Origin: an uncultured Opitutaceae bacterium
Lineage (GTDB): Bacteria > Verrucomicrobiota > Verrucomicrobiae > Opitutales > Opitutaceae
NCBI GenBank assembly: GCA_946482625.1
Contig: CAMLSH010000267.1
Span: forward strand, 1 to 5,743
Direction of reading: 5' to 3'
DNA: 5,743 bases
Shown here: one piece after another, positions 5,611 through 5,743 of the stretch
How positions within the stretch are numbered: position 1 is the stretch's first letter
How the letters are laid out: the number at the start of each line of letters is the position of its first letter
The notes under the pieces: generated by a model
Told to the model about the DNA's origin: nothing
The model's database searches: none
What the model saw: the letters and a program-made list of their open reading frames with translations, nothing else
Program-made: the position numbers and the translations under genes

Positions 5611-5743
5611 ATACGCCACAGACGCTCCCTCGCGAACCCGCCTCCCAGCCCGACATCCGGCTGGAGGCTATCTTCAAAGTCTATTTCCCATTCCTCGTCG
5701 CGCAGCCGGCGACGGTTCTCCCGGAAGCCGCCGTGCACGCCCG
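5607..5743 (+). CDS. Possible N-terminal part of a further gene, cut by the window edge
   Basis: A TTG at 5607 overlaps the lipoprotein stop as TTGA and opens a frame that runs without a stop to the window end (45 codons). The product would start MNTPQTLPREPASQPDIRLE and continue with AIFKVYFPFLVAQPATVLPE. About three quarters of third positions are G or C, as in the neighbouring genes, and the composition is protein-like, which supports coding. There is no Shine-Dalgarno, because the preceding bases are the ACN run; expression would rely on coupling to the lipoprotein. The product is not recognised, and the true start could be another codon just downstream. Confidence 0.4.
   Translation, partial: MNTPQTLPREPASQPDIRLEAIFKVYFPFLVAQPATVLPEAAVHA

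Noticed and set aside
4702..5619. Minus-strand frame of 305 codons across the end of ubiB and the whole lipoprotein
   Set aside because: Low-complexity Arg/Gly/Asp-rich composition, antisense to two well-supported genes.
1..5743. CRISPR array, tRNA, rRNA, insertion sequence or attachment site
   Set aside because: No regularly spaced repeats, cloverleaf-like segments, transposase/integrase motifs or flanking target duplications were found by reading both strands.

Overview
The window is a GC-rich bacterial chromosome segment, densely packed with genes on both strands. Third codon positions are strongly G/C-biased. Most genes lack a recognisable Shine-Dalgarno sequence. Together with a diderm-style lipoprotein, a bacterial type IB topoisomerase and a PAP2/inositolphosphotransferase-like enzyme, this suggests a Gram-negative bacterium. 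Verrucomicrobiota of the Opitutus type, or a high-GC proteobacterium, would both fit, but the assignment is inference and no phylogenetic marker is present. I see no rRNA, tRNA, CRISPR array, insertion sequence, integrase or phage gene.

Layout from left to right. (1) A plus-strand six-helix PAP2-family membrane enzyme (about 40-657) may begin upstream of the window. It converges, with a 13-base gap, on (2) a minus-strand cluster read right to left: a 40-residue single-pass membrane microprotein (2399-2277), a complete DNA topoisomerase IB (2238-1063), and a 131-residue soluble protein of unknown function (1066-671). The last two overlap by ATGA, and the 131-residue gene has its own strong Shine-Dalgarno, so they are very probably co-transcribed and translationally coupled. 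(3) After about 260 bases with no convincing gene comes a minus-strand 107-residue uncharacterised protein (2984-2661). (4) It is divergent from a plus-strand AarF/UbiB (ABC1/ADCK) atypical kinase (3187-4878). The 202-base divergent region holds a strong hairpin, a possible minus-strand promoter and an AT-centred inverted repeat. (5) Downstream are a doubtful minus-strand ORF (5074-4838), a plus-strand lipoprotein with a threonine-rich tail (5110-5610), and the possible start of another gene overlapping the lipoprotein stop (5607 to the edge).

The genes do not form one recognisable pathway. The topoisomerase cluster concerns DNA topology. The UbiB-like kinase belongs to quinone or isoprenoid-lipid homeostasis at the membrane, and the PAP2 enzyme to phospholipid or sphingolipid head-group chemistry. 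The lipoprotein is an envelope protein of unknown role. The two well-characterised enzymes (TopIB and UbiB) keep their diagnostic motifs and look functional. I found no clear evidence of a new multi-gene system. The most worthwhile leads are the TopIB-coupled 131-residue protein, the hidden 40-residue membrane protein, and the structured divergent region before ubiB.
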